A stretch of DNA of 64,000 bases, taken from positions 1 to 64,000 of the forward strand of contig NZ_LGUR01000140.1 of NCBI RefSeq assembly GCF_001270495.1, read 5' to 3'. The notes beneath the pieces are model-generated. The model had not been told where the DNA came from. It made no database searches and worked only from the letters and a program-made list of their open reading frames with translations. Of the stretch, positions 1-8,691 are shown piece by piece (within the stretch, counting starts at the first letter, position 1; every line of letters begins with the position of its first letter). Made by a program: the position numbers and the translations under genes. Origin of the DNA: Streptomyces viridochromogenes (GTDB lineage Bacteria; Actinomycetota; Actinomycetes; Streptomycetales; Streptomycetaceae).

Positions 1-120
1 TTCAGGGCCGATGGGGGTCCAGGGGGCGGAGCCCCCTGGTGGGGTTGAAGGGGCGGAGCCCCTGGGGATGGGACGGGTAGGGGCGGCGGGGGCGAGGGAG
101 TCGGCTCGGTCGCCCGGGGT
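1..120. repeat. GC-rich hairpin repeats at window start
   Basis: Two neighbouring inverted repeats of the same type are visible: CCAGGGGGC-GGA-GCCCCCTGG at 19-39 and AGGGGC-GGA-GCCCCT at 49-63. This kind of element is common between Streptomyces genes and often lies downstream of them, so it may act as a terminator or mRNA 3' end for a gene left of the window or for the small minus-strand gene ending at 122. No coding sequence is evident here. Confidence 0.55.
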
Positions 121-121
121 G

Positions 122-283
122 TCAGCCGGGCTCGTCCTGCCGCTGGGCCCCGGTCGACTGGAGGTCCGCGTCCAGGGCCGACAGGTCCGCGTTCAGGGCT
201 GCCATCAGCTCCTCCATCTGCTGCAGCAGTCCTTTGGGCTGCCCGGCGCCAGTGGTGTGCTGTGGTGCGGATTCCTCGGACAT
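122..283 (-). CDS. small hypothetical protein, 53 aa
   Basis: A 53-residue acidic protein with ATG at 283. The start was chosen because GAGGAGG lies about six bases upstream and because an in-frame upstream extension is Arg/Pro-rich and looks non-coding. Residues 1-17 are polar; residues 18-44 form an amphipathic helix with regularly spaced Leu (QQMEELMAALNADLSALDAD), so it could be a small coiled-coil or partner protein. There is no signal peptide, no transmembrane segment and no Cys. It is transcribed divergently from the oxidoreductase starting at 528. I do not recognise a family. A RiPP precursor role was considered and set aside because no modifying enzyme is adjacent. Confidence 0.6.
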   Translation of the reverse strand: MSEESAPQHTTGAGQPKGLLQQMEELMAALNADLSALDADLQSTGAQRQDEPG

Positions 284-527
284 GACGGCCTCCTCGGGCC
301 TCCGGCCCCCAGTGGCAGTGGGCCGACACGATGACGCCCCGGCGGCCGGAAGGACGGGGGCGGGCGCCGGGCGGTCCGGCTCCGTTCGAGCCAACGATCA
401 CCGTCGGAGGCGGTCACTGGCCCGGGCAGGGGCCGGCATGGGCGTTGACGGAATTCACCCGACCGGGGACGGAGGAGGCAGGGGGACCCGTGCGGTTGAC
501 GGACGTCGCGGCGTGCAGGATGGGGAC

Positions 528-1451
528 ATGGATCTTCGCATCTTCACCGAGCCCCAGCAGGGGGCCACCTACGACACCCTTCTCACCGTGGCGAAGGCCA
601 CGGAGGATCTTGGCTTCGACGCCTTCTTCCGGTCCGACCACTTTGTGAAGATGGGCTCGGGGGACGGACTTCCCGGGCCCACCGACGCCTGGATCACGCT
701 TGCCGGTCTCGCACGGGAGACCAAGCGGATCCGCCTCGGCACCCTGATGACCGCCGGCACTTTCCGGCTGCCCGGTGTGCTCGCCATCCAGGTCGCCCAG
801 GTCGACCAGATGTCCGGCGGCCGGGTCGAACTCGGCCTGGGCGCGGGGTGGTTCGAGGAGGAGCACAAGGCGTACGGCATCCCGTTCCCGAAGGAGAAGT
901 TCGGGCGGCTGGAGGAGCAGCTCGCCATCGTCACGGGGCTGTGGGCGACCAAGGTCGGGGAGAGCTTCGACTTCAAGGGCGAGCACTACACGCTGAGCGA
1001 GTCGCCTGCCCTGCCCAAGCCCGCCCAGGACAAGATCCCGGTGCTCATCGGCGGCCACGGCGCCACCCGTACCCCGCGGCTGGCCGGCAAGTACGCCGAC
1101 GAGTTCAACATGCCGTTCGCCTCGATCGAGGACAGCGAGCGACAGTTCGGGCGGGTGCGGGCCGCCGCCGAGGAGGTCGGGCGCAAGGGTGACGACCTCG
1201 TCTACTCCAACGCCCTCGTGGTGTGCGTGGGCAAGGACGAGCAAGAGGTCGCCCGGCGCGCCGCCGCCATCGGGCGTCAGGTCGACGAGCTGAAGCTCAA
1301 CGGGTTGGCCGGCTCTCCCGACGAGGTCGTCGAGAAGATCGGTCGCTACCAGGAGATCGGGTCGCAGCGGATCTATCTCCAGGTGCTCGACCTCGACGAC
1401 CTGGACCACCTGGAGTTGATCTCCTCCCAGGTTCAGTCGCAGCTGTCGTAG
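528..1451 (+). CDS. LLM-class flavin/F420-dependent oxidoreductase
   Basis: A 307-aa luciferase-like monooxygenase (bacterial luciferase-like TIM barrel). The N-terminus shows strand and helix order typical of the family, with FFRSDHF near residue 34, WITLAGLARET, IRLGTLMTAGTFR and the cofactor-region sequence ELGLGAGWFEEEH near residue 105. The C-terminal part carries the usual VLIGGHGATRTPRLAG segment. Actinobacterial members of this subgroup (TIGR03560-type) are thought to use F420 rather than FMN, but the substrate cannot be read from the sequence. The ATG at 528 is preferred over upstream in-frame starts because homologs begin with M(D/E)LRIFTEPQ. It stands alone and is followed by a hairpin shared with the convergent methyltransferase gene. 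Confidence 0.85.
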   Translation: MDLRIFTEPQQGATYDTLLTVAKATEDLGFDAFFRSDHFVKMGSGDGLPGPTDAWITLAGLARETKRIRLGTLMTAGTFRLPGVLAIQVAQVDQMSGGRVELGLGAGWFEEEHKAYGIPFPKEKFGRLEEQLAIVTGLWATKVGESFDFKGEHYTLSESPALPKPAQDKIPVLIGGHGATRTPRLAGKYADEFNMPFASIEDSERQFGRVRAAAEEVGRKGDDLVYSNALVVCVGKDEQEVARRAAAIGRQVDELKLNGLAGSPDEVVEKIGRYQEIGSQRIYLQVLDLDDLDHLELISSQVQSQLS

Positions 1452-1473
1452 GGCTGGTACGGGCGACAGCGGT

Positions 1474-1515
1474 GCGTCCGGCGGACCGGGCCGTGCGGTG
1501 TGATCCGCCGGACGC
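1474..1515. terminator. bidirectional terminator-like hairpin
   Basis: GCGTCCGGCGGA (1474-1485) pairs with TCCGCCGGACGC (1504-1515), a perfect 12-bp GC-rich stem. It lies between two convergent genes whose stops are at 1451 and 1525, with no strong U-tract, as is usual in Streptomyces. Confidence 0.6.
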
Positions 1516-1524
1516 GTGGCGTCG

Positions 1525-2325
1525 TCATGGCTTGCGGGCGACCCCTACGTACAGCGGTATGTCCTCGCCGCCGAGTCGTTCGCCGAGCTCGGGGTGCCAG
1601 GCCGCGGCGAGCACCACGCCGGGGTCCAGCAGGTCGAGGCCCGTGAAGAAGGCGGCGAACGCGTCGCGCGGTCGTACCTGGGCCGGAGTGCCGCCCCTGC
1701 GGTACACCTCGACGACGCGCTCCCAGGTCTCCGGGTCGAAGTCCCCCGTCGCGTGCGACAGCGTCACATAGCTGCCGGGCGCGAGGGACTCGATCAACTC
1801 GCCCACGATCTGTGCCGGTCGGTCCTCGTCCGGTACCAGGTGCAGGAGCGCCACGAGGGACAGGGCGATCGGCTGGGTGAAGTCGAGGGTCCGGCGCGCC
1901 GCCGCGAGGATCCTTCCCGGTTCCCGTACGTCGCCGTGGACGTAGGCGGTCTTTCCCTCGCGTGTGCTGTGCAGCAGGGCCTCGGCGTGCCGGAGGACGA
2001 TCGGATCGTTGTCCGCGTACACGACGCGGGCGTCGGGGACGATCCCCTGCACAATCTGGTGGAGGTTCGGCGCGGTCGGGATTCCGGTTCCTATGTCGAG
2101 GAACTGGCCTACCCCGCGCTCGGCCAGCAGCCGGGAGGCGCGGTGCATGAACCAGCGATTGGTGCGGGCCATCTCCCTTACGGCGGGGAAGAGCGAGATC
2201 ACTTGCTCGGCCGCCTCCGCGTCGACCGGGTAGTTGTCCTTCCCGCCGAGGAAGTAGTCGTACATGCGGGCCGAGTGGGGCTTGCTGGTGTCGAGGTGGG
2301 GCGCGCGTAATCCGGCGTCTGTCAC
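1525..2325 (-). CDS. DUF574 family SAM-dependent methyltransferase
   Basis: A 266-aa cytosolic protein of the PF04672 (DUF574) family, which is greatly expanded in Streptomyces. Diagnostic features are the N-terminal HSARMYDYFLGGKDNYPVD block (residues 17-35), the SAM-binding motif FLDIGTGIPT (75-84), the second strand VVYADNDP (101-108) and DVREP further on. GTG at 2325 is chosen because GGAGG lies a few bases upstream; an ATG further up would add a Met/Arg-rich tail not seen in the family. The methyl acceptor of these proteins is generally unknown. The promoter region at 2341-2380 contains short CATAC repeats. Confidence 0.85.
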   Translation of the reverse strand: MTDAGLRAPHLDTSKPHSARMYDYFLGGKDNYPVDAEAAEQVISLFPAVREMARTNRWFMHRASRLLAERGVGQFLDIGTGIPTAPNLHQIVQGIVPDARVVYADNDPIVLRHAEALLHSTREGKTAYVHGDVREPGRILAAARRTLDFTQPIALSLVALLHLVPDEDRPAQIVGELIESLAPGSYVTLSHATGDFDPETWERVVEVYRRGGTPAQVRPRDAFAAFFTGLDLLDPGVVLAAAWHPELGERLGGEDIPLYVGVARKP

Positions 2326-2511
2326 GGGGCCTCCGCTTCTGGGCATACACATACGCATACACAAACGCTTACTCATACGTGGGCGCTCAGCCGTACGTCG
2401 TTCGAACGCCCGGACGGTCGGAGGCTAGCGAAAATTCTCGGGTGCTGCCGTTGCCCGCTCTGTACGGTGGGCGTATCCGCAGTTCAGCCCACTACTCCAA
2501 GGCCACCCACC

Positions 2512-3987
2512 GTGTTCCTGACCATCACCACCACCGGCACTCCGGAGCGTCCGGCCACCGATCTCGGCTTCCTGCTGCACAAGCATCCCGAGAAATCGCA
2601 GGCGTTCTCCACCTCCTACGGCAAGGCTCACGTCCTCTACCCGGAGGCGGGCGACGGGCGCTGCACGGCCGCGTTGCTGCTGGAGGTCGACGCGGTGGCG
2701 CTGGTCCGGCGGGGCAAGGGCAAGGGCCGGGGCGGCGCGCCCGACGCGGCGCTCGCGCAGTACGTCAACGACCGGCCGTACGCCGCCTCCTCGCTGCTCG
2801 CGGTCGCGCTCAGCAGTGTGTTCTCCAGCGCGATGCGCGGTGTGTGCAACGCCCGGCCGGGTCTTCCGGCGCAGACGAGGCCCCTGCGGATCGAGGTGCC
2901 CGCGCTTCCGGCCCGGGGCGGCCCCGCACTCGTACGGCGGCTGTTCGAGCCGCTCGGGTGGGCGGTGACCGCCGAACCCGTGCCGCTGGACGTGCGGTTC
3001 CCCGAGTGGGGTGATTCGCGGTACGTGCGGCTCGTCCTGGAGTCGGAGGCGCTGACCGTCGCCGAGGCCCTGCGGCATCTGTACGTCCTGCTGCCGGTTC
3101 TCGACGACGCCAAGCACTACTGGGTCGCCGCCGACGAGGTCGACAAGCTGCTGCGGGCCGGGGAGGGCTGGCTGCCGGACCACCCGGAGCAGAAGGTGAT
3201 CACCAGCCGGTATCTGTCGCGCCGCTGGTCGCTGACCCGGGAGGCGATGGAGCGGCTGGAGCTGGTGCGGCTCGCGGAGGCCGACGACAGCGAGGTCGAG
3301 GACATCGACAACGCCGTCGAGGCGGAGGGGGAGACGGAGGAGAAGCCGACTCCGCTCGCCGTGCAGCGGCGGGACGCGATCATCGCCGCACTGAGGGCGT
3401 CCGGTGCCGCGCGCGTGCTCGATCTCGGATGTGGACAGGGGCAGTTGGTGCAGGCACTGCTCAAGGACCCGGCGTTCACCGAGATCGTGGGCGTGGACGT
3501 GTCGATGCGGGCGCTCACCATCGCCGGGCGGCGGCTGAAGCTGGACCGGATGGGGGAGCGGCAGGCCTCGCGCGTGCAGCTCTTCCAGAGCTCCCTCGCC
3601 TACACCGACAACCGGCTCAAGGGCTACGACGCCGCCGTGCTCAGCGAGGTCGTCGAGCACCTCGACCTGCCGCGGCTGCCCGCCCTGGAGTACGCGGTGT
3701 TCGGCGCCGCCCGCCCCCGGACGGTTCTGGTGACGACCCCGAACGTCGAGTACAACGTCCGCTGGGAGTCCCTCCCGGCGGGGCACGTCCGGCACGGTGA
3801 CCACCGTTTCGAGTGGACCCGCGAGGAGTTCCGGACCTGGGCGGCGGCGGTGGCCGAACGGCACGGGTACGGCGTGGAGTTCGTGCCCGTGGGGCCCGAC
3901 GACCCGGAGGTGGGGCCGCCCACCCAGATGGCCGTCTTCAGCATGCGGAGCGACGTGAACGACGAGAAGGAGGCGAAGGCCGCATGA
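2512..3987 (+). CDS. hen1: bacterial Hen1, 3'-terminal RNA 2'-O-methyltransferase
   Basis: A 491-aa protein that 2'-O-methylates the 3'-terminal ribose at a break in damaged RNA, so that repair by Pnkp leaves a marked junction. The N-terminal domain begins with FLTITTTGTPERPATDLG and LLHKHPEK, the bacterial Hen1 N-lobe. The C-terminal methyltransferase has DLGCGQGQ at about residues 304-311, the metal-binding EVVEHL at about 379-384 and TTPNVEYN, followed by HRFEWTREEF. The GTG at 2512 matches the conserved N-terminus, although its ribosome site is weak. The stop codon overlaps the pnkp start (ATGA), so the two proteins should be translationally coupled, as in other bacterial Hen1-Pnkp cassettes. 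Confidence 0.93.
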   Translation: MFLTITTTGTPERPATDLGFLLHKHPEKSQAFSTSYGKAHVLYPEAGDGRCTAALLLEVDAVALVRRGKGKGRGGAPDAALAQYVNDRPYAASSLLAVALSSVFSSAMRGVCNARPGLPAQTRPLRIEVPALPARGGPALVRRLFEPLGWAVTAEPVPLDVRFPEWGDSRYVRLVLESEALTVAEALRHLYVLLPVLDDAKHYWVAADEVDKLLRAGEGWLPDHPEQKVITSRYLSRRWSLTREAMERLELVRLAEADDSEVEDIDNAVEAEGETEEKPTPLAVQRRDAIIAALRASGAARVLDLGCGQGQLVQALLKDPAFTEIVGVDVSMRALTIAGRRLKLDRMGERQASRVQLFQSSLAYTDNRLKGYDAAVLSEVVEHLDLPRLPALEYAVFGAARPRTVLVTTPNVEYNVRWESLPAGHVRHGDHRFEWTREEFRTWAAAVAERHGYGVEFVPVGPDDPEVGPPTQMAVFSMRSDVNDEKEAKAA

Positions 3988-6536
3988 GCGAGACCACCAC
4001 CCGGACACCCGAGGGACGGGTCCTGCCCGTCACCGACCTCTCCCTCGTCGTGCTCGTCGGCGCCTCCGGCTCCGGCAAGTCCTCCTTCGCCCGCCGGCAC
4101 TTCAAGCCCACCGAGGTCATCTCCTCCGACTTCTGCCGCGGCCTGGTCTCCGACGACGAGAACGACCAGAGCGCGAGCCGGGACGCCTTCGACGTCCTGC
4201 ACTACATCGCCGGCAAGCGCCTGGCCGCCGGCCGCCGCACGGTCGTCGACGCCACCAACGTGCAGCAGGACGCCCGACGGCAGCTGATCGACCTGGCCAA
4301 GCGGTACGACGTGCTGCCGATCGCCATCGTGCTCGACGTGCCGGAGCAGGTGTGCGCCGAGCGCAACGCCAGCCGCACCGACCGGGCCGACATGCCGCGC
4401 CGGGTCATCCAGCGGCACACCCGTGAACTGCGCCGGTCGCTCAGGCACCTGGAGCGCGAGGGCTTCCGCAAGGTGCACGTCCTGCGCGGGGTGGAGGACG
4501 TCGAGAACGCCACCGTAGTCACCGAGAAGCGCTTCAACGACCTCACCCACCTCACCGGCCCGTTCGACATCATCGGCGACATCCATGGCTGCGCCTCCGA
4601 ACTGGAGTCGCTGCTGGGCAAGTTGGGGTACGTCGACGGGGTGCACGCCGAGGGCCGTACCGCCGTCTTCGTCGGCGACCTCGTCGACCGCGGCCCGGAC
4701 AGCCCGGGTGTGCTGCGCCGTGTCATGGCGATGGTGAAGTCGGGCAACGCGCTGTGCGTGCCGGGCAACCACGAGAACAAGTACGGGCGTCACCTCAAGG
4801 GCCGCAAGGTCCAGCACACGCACGGACTCGCCGAGACCATCGAGCAGATGGAGGGCGAGAGCGAGGAGTTCCGGGCCGAGGTACGGGAGTTCATCGACGG
4901 GCTCGTCAGCCACTACGTCCTCGACGGCGGCCGGCTGGTGGTCTGCCACGCGGGGCTGCCGGAGAAGTACCACGGGCGTACGTCCGGGCGGGTCCGCTCG
5001 CACGCGCTGTACGGCGACACCACCGGGGAGACCGACGAGTTCGGTCTGCCGGTGCGCTACCCGTGGGCGGAGGACTACCGAGGGCGGGCCGCCGTGGTGT
5101 ACGGCCACACTCCGGTGCCGGACGCCACATGGCTGAACAACACCATCTGCCTGGACACCGGCGCCGTCTTCGGCGGCAAGCTGACCGCGCTGCGCTGGCC
5201 GGAGCGGGAACTGGTCGACGTACCGGCCGAGCAGGTCTGGTACGAGCCGGCCAAGCCGCTGCGGACGGGGGCACCGGGCGGGCACGACGGACGGCCGCTC
5301 GACCTGGGCGACGTGCAGGGTCGAAGGATCGTCGAGACCCGGCACGCGGGCCGGGTGTCGGTCCGTGAGGAGAACGCGGCCGCGGCCCTGGAGGTCATGA
5401 GCCGCTTCGCCGTCGACCCGCGCCTGCTGCCGTACCTTCCGCCGACCATGGCACCTACGGCCACGAGTCACATGGAGGGCTACCTGGAGCACCCGGCGGA
5501 GGCCTTCGCGCAGTACGCGGCGGACGGCGTCGAGCGGGTCGTGTGCGAGGAGAAGCACATGGGCTCGCGGGCCGTGGCCCTGGTGTGCCGGGACGCGGAG
5601 GTCGCGCGCAAGAGGTTCGGGGTGGACGGGCCCACCGGGTCGCTGTACACCCGTACCGGTCGCCCCTTCTTCGACGACCAGTCGGTGACGGAGACGATCC
5701 TGGAGCGGGTCCGGGCGGCGGTCGGCGAGGCCGGTCTCTGGGACGAACTGGAGACGGACTGGCTGCTGCTCGACGCCGAGCTGATGCCGTGGTCGCTGAA
5801 GGCGCAGGGCCTGCTGCGCTCGCAGTACGCGGCGGTCGGCGCGGCCTCCGGGGCGGTGTTCCCCGGCGCGCTGGCCGCGCTGGAGGGAGCCGCGGCGCGC
5901 GGCGTCGACGTGGCGGACCTGCTGGCGCGGCAGCGTGAACGGGCCGCCGACGCCGCCTCGTTCACGGAGGCGTACCGCCGGTACTGCTGGGCCACGGACG
6001 GCCTGGACGGCGTACGCCTGGCACCGTTCCAGGTCCTCGCCGTCCAGGGCCGCAGCCTCGCCGCCCTCCCGCACGACGAGCAGCTCGCGCTCCTCGACCG
6101 GCTGGTGGAGCACGACGGCACCGGGCTGCTCCAGACCACCCGACGTCTCTACGTCGACACCGGTGACCCGGAGTCGGTGCGGGCCGGTGTCGACTGGTGG
6201 CTGGAGATGACCGGCCGGGGCGGCGAGGGCATGGTCGTCAAGCCGCTCGGCGCGGTGGTGAGGAGTGGGGAGGGACGTCTGGTGCAGCCCGGTATCAAGT
6301 GCCGGGGCCGTGAGTACCTGCGGATCATCTACGGTCCGGAGTACACACGGCCGGACAACCTGGCGCGGCTGCGGAAGCGGTTCCTCAACCACAAGCGGTC
6401 CCTCGCCATCCGCGAGTACGCGCTCGGTCTGGAGGCCCTGGACCGGCTGGCCGAGGGCGAGCCGCTGTGGCGGGTGCACGAGGCGGTGTTCGGGGTGCTG
6501 GCGCTGGAGTCGGAGCCGGTGGACCCGCGGCTGTGA
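3984..6536 (+). CDS. pnkp: polynucleotide kinase-phosphatase/ligase Pnkp
   Basis: An 850-aa three-domain RNA repair enzyme. The N-terminal 5'-kinase has the P-loop GASGSGKSS at residues 26-34. The central binuclear metallophosphatase has GDIHG (198-202), GDLVDRGPDS and GNHENK, which heal 2',3'-cyclic phosphate or 3'-phosphate ends. The C-terminal ligase-like adenylyltransferase has the nucleotidyl-lysine motif EEKHMGS with Lys at about 524. Length agrees with the Clostridium thermocellum type enzyme (about 870 aa). Bacterial Pnkp needs Hen1 for the ligase step, and hen1 overlaps it directly upstream. In other bacteria the substrate is tRNA or other RNA cut by ribotoxins; the substrate here is not known. 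No damage-specific regulator is visible next to it. Confidence 0.95.
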   Translation: MSETTTRTPEGRVLPVTDLSLVVLVGASGSGKSSFARRHFKPTEVISSDFCRGLVSDDENDQSASRDAFDVLHYIAGKRLAAGRRTVVDATNVQQDARRQLIDLAKRYDVLPIAIVLDVPEQVCAERNASRTDRADMPRRVIQRHTRELRRSLRHLEREGFRKVHVLRGVEDVENATVVTEKRFNDLTHLTGPFDIIGDIHGCASELESLLGKLGYVDGVHAEGRTAVFVGDLVDRGPDSPGVLRRVMAMVKSGNALCVPGNHENKYGRHLKGRKVQHTHGLAETIEQMEGESEEFRAEVREFIDGLVSHYVLDGGRLVVCHAGLPEKYHGRTSGRVRSHALYGDTTGETDEFGLPVRYPWAEDYRGRAAVVYGHTPVPDATWLNNTICLDTGAVFGGKLTALRWPERELVDVPAEQVWYEPAKPLRTGAPGGHDGRPLDLGDVQGRRIVETRHAGRVSVREENAAAALEVMSRFAVDPRLLPYLPPTMAPTATSHMEGYLEHPAEAFAQYAADGVERVVCEEKHMGSRAVALVCRDAEVARKRFGVDGPTGSLYTRTGRPFFDDQSVTETILERVRAAVGEAGLWDELETDWLLLDAELMPWSLKAQGLLRSQYAAVGAASGAVFPGALAALEGAAARGVDVADLLARQRERAADAASFTEAYRRYCWATDGLDGVRLAPFQVLAVQGRSLAALPHDEQLALLDRLVEHDGTGLLQTTRRLYVDTGDPESVRAGVDWWLEMTGRGGEGMVVKPLGAVVRSGEGRLVQPGIKCRGREYLRIIYGPEYTRPDNLARLRKRFLNHKRSLAIREYALGLEALDRLAEGEPLWRVHEAVFGVLALESEPVDPRL

Positions 6537-6589
6537 CGGTCAGCGGCTGTCAACGGGCAGTGGCGTCTACGGTCAGCGGCTGTTGACGG
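6537..6589. other. short convergent gap with direct repeat
   Basis: Between the convergent pnkp and NAD-kinase-like genes the sequence ACGGTCAGCGGCTGT occurs twice about 33 bp apart. No hairpin of terminator strength is obvious. Confidence 0.4.
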
Positions 6590-7489
6590 TCAGTTGACGA
6601 GGCGCAGCCGCTCCCGGCACACGCCCACGCGGAGGGTCTGGCCCCAGGTCAGCTCCACCGCGTCCGTCTCCATCCCGTCCCCGAAGGCGACCAGCCGTTC
6701 GGACTCGACGGTGAGGTGGAGACGGGTCGCGGCGGCGAGTTCCCCAGCGACCAGGGACGTACCGGTGGCCGGGGACGGCCAGGCCTCGCGCACGAACCAC
6801 AGCAGGCGTTCCTCCGTCGGGGCGGGCAGCCGTAGCCGCCCGCCCCGCTCCTGCCACACCGACCGGATCCAACCGGTCGCGCCCGTCCCGGTGCCGATCA
6901 GCACCCCGGACGAGGCCTGGGCCTCGACGACACCCCCGTCGTCCTCCAGGCCCAGGCGGTATCGGGCCGTCTGGTGGCCGACGGCGCCCAGGTAGATCTC
7001 GTTCAGGGCCACCAGCCGCTGGGTGTCGTCGGCGACGGCCTCCACCATGATGAGCTCGTCGCAGCGGACCCCTCCCGACTGCGTGGCGGCGAGCAGCGGG
7101 CCGGCGTCCCCGGGGCGGTGACGCACCAGGACGCCCGGGTTGCGGCCGGGGTCGGTGTCGATGCCCAGCACCGGCTGTCCGGCGAGGTACTTGGCCACGT
7201 TCGCCACCAGCCCGTCCTGGCCGACCACGACCACCACGTCCTCCGGCGCGAACAGGAACCGGTCCAGGTCGGCCCGCTCCACCCGGCTCTGACGCCAGGT
7301 GAGCGGGATCGCCGCGGTCACCTCCGTCAGCGCCTGGCGCGTGCGACGGTGGCGCTCGGCGACCTCCGCGATGTCGCGGCCCCGGGAGGAGAGGAAGAAG
7401 GCGGCCTGGCCGTGCGTGCCGTGCCGGGCCACCAACTCCTCGTACTCCGTGGTGCGATGGACGAGGACGACCCGCGGTGCGAGGCTCAC
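6590..7489 (-). CDS. ATP-NAD kinase-like protein
   Basis: A 299-aa cytosolic protein related to NAD/diacylglycerol kinases. The nucleotide-binding strand reads VVVVVGQDG (residues 85-93), where true NAD kinases have GGDG, so one catalytic-loop Gly is replaced by Gln. Other family hallmarks are kept: VLGIDTDPGRNPGVL, ALNEIYLG (the NE motif) and GTGTGATGW. It starts with GTG overlapping the stop of the SPFH gene upstream (GTGA), so both are one translational unit. The order SPFH then NADK-like suggests joint function, but none is established. It may still phosphorylate NAD or a related dinucleotide, or may only bind it. Confidence 0.75.
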   Translation of the reverse strand: MSLAPRVVLVHRTTEYEELVARHGTHGQAAFFLSSRGRDIAEVAERHRRTRQALTEVTAAIPLTWRQSRVERADLDRFLFAPEDVVVVVGQDGLVANVAKYLAGQPVLGIDTDPGRNPGVLVRHRPGDAGPLLAATQSGGVRCDELIMVEAVADDTQRLVALNEIYLGAVGHQTARYRLGLEDDGGVVEAQASSGVLIGTGTGATGWIRSVWQERGGRLRLPAPTEERLLWFVREAWPSPATGTSLVAGELAAATRLHLTVESERLVAFGDGMETDAVELTWGQTLRVGVCRERLRLVN

Positions 7490-8529
7490 GCCTGCTCCTG
7501 CTCGCGCGTACCCAGCCTGGCGAGCAGCCCGGTCAGCACGTCCGGCGACACCGTCACGCTGTCGATCCGCGGCAGGTTCTCCGCCAGCCGCGTCCCGGTG
7601 AGCGCGTGCAGCGTCGCCACGTCCACCTCCGCGTGCACCCGCAGCCATGCCGCCTGTGCCTGCGCCCGCGCTTCACCGACCTCGCGCGCGCCCTCGGCCT
7701 CCGCCCGGGCCAGCCGTACGGACCGCGTGGCCTCCGCCTCCGCGAGCCGCACCGTCCGTGCCGCCTCGGCCTCCGCCCTGACCGCGTCCGCGGCCGCGTG
7801 CTCCTCGGCCTCCCGCCGGGCGTTCGTGCCGCGCTGGTCCACCAACTGCTCCTCGCGGCGGGCGAGTTCGATCTGGCTGGCCAGTTCGTTCTCGGCGATC
7901 GCGCGCTCCCGCTCGACGGCCACCGCCCGCCGCTCGTACGTCGCCCGGTCCGCCTCCTGCTGGATCTGCTCGCGGGCCGGGGTGCGCAGCGCCCGCTCCA
8001 CCTCCGGTTCCGGACGCAGGGCGACGACGCGTACGGCGACCACCTCGATGCCGGTCGCCGGTAGGCGGGGCTCGCCGGCCAGGCCCGTCGCGATCCGCTC
8101 CCGCACCGCCGTCACGCCGTCGACCAGCGCCGCCGACAGCGACGTACGGGACAGGACGTCCAGCGCGTGCTGCTGGGCGGTTTCCGTCAGGAGCGTCCCC
8201 AGCTGCTCAAGCGGCGCGCCCCGCCAGGCGCCCGTGTCCGGGTCGACGGAGAAGTCCAGGCGGGTCGCGGCCAGTGCCGGGTCGCTGACCCGGTAGGTGA
8301 CCGTCGCCTGGACGGCCACGTCCTGGAAGTCGGACGTACGGGCATGGAAGGTCATCGCCAACTCGCGGTCGTCGACCGGCACTTCGGAGAGCGCGGCGGT
8401 CAGCGCCCGGTACCAGAAGCTGAGTCCGGGGCCGTCGTGCAGCAGCTTTCCGCCTCGGTGGTGGCGGATGTGCGCCGTGGGCGCGCCGCGCAGATGGCGC
8501 CAGCCGAGGCGCCGGGTGATGTCGGCCAT
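7486..8529 (-). CDS. SPFH/band-7 domain protein
   Basis: A 347-aa protein. Residues of about 20-200 fit a prohibitin/stomatin (SPFH) domain, with DFQDVAVQATVTYRVSDP and GIEVVAVRVVALRPEPEVE, followed by a long Ala/Glu/Arg-rich helix (about 205-300) that should form the coiled coil used for oligomerisation. There is no clear N-terminal membrane segment, which is unusual since most SPFH proteins are membrane anchored; it could attach through oligomerisation or lipid contact. ATG at 8529 is supported by GGAGGGG upstream. The next gene overlaps its stop. Regulation is not evident. Confidence 0.8.
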   Translation of the reverse strand: MADITRRLGWRHLRGAPTAHIRHHRGGKLLHDGPGLSFWYRALTAALSEVPVDDRELAMTFHARTSDFQDVAVQATVTYRVSDPALAATRLDFSVDPDTGAWRGAPLEQLGTLLTETAQQHALDVLSRTSLSAALVDGVTAVRERIATGLAGEPRLPATGIEVVAVRVVALRPEPEVERALRTPAREQIQQEADRATYERRAVAVERERAIAENELASQIELARREEQLVDQRGTNARREAEEHAAADAVRAEAEAARTVRLAEAEATRSVRLARAEAEGAREVGEARAQAQAAWLRVHAEVDVATLHALTGTRLAENLPRIDSVTVSPDVLTGLLARLGTREQEQA

Positions 8530-8691
8530 GGGATCCCCTCCGCGATTTCTCGTCATACGGACGATAACGGTGGGGGCTGATTGTCGTCAAGGGGACGAAA
8601 AGCGGGGGCGGAAAGGGGCGGAGGGCAAGGAGAGGAGGGCAAGGAGGTCAAGCAGGGGGTGAAGACGGCCCCCGATGGTCAGGATGGAGGC
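8530..8691. promoter_or_regulatory. divergent intergenic region SPFH / arcA
   Basis: This region carries the promoters of both divergent genes. It is purine-rich on the + strand and holds a 12-bp direct repeat GAGGGCAAGGAG at 8621-8632 and 8635-8646. No palindromic operator was seen. Confidence 0.35.

Noticed and set aside
122..283. Lanthipeptide or other RiPP precursor
   Set aside because: No Cys, little Ser/Thr in the core region and no modification or export genes nearby.
3624..6479. A 951-codon open frame antisense to pnkp
   Set aside because: It arises from the GC-rich third-position bias of pnkp; the translation is repetitive in Arg, Val and Leu and matches no family, while the sense strand shows clear Pnkp motifs.
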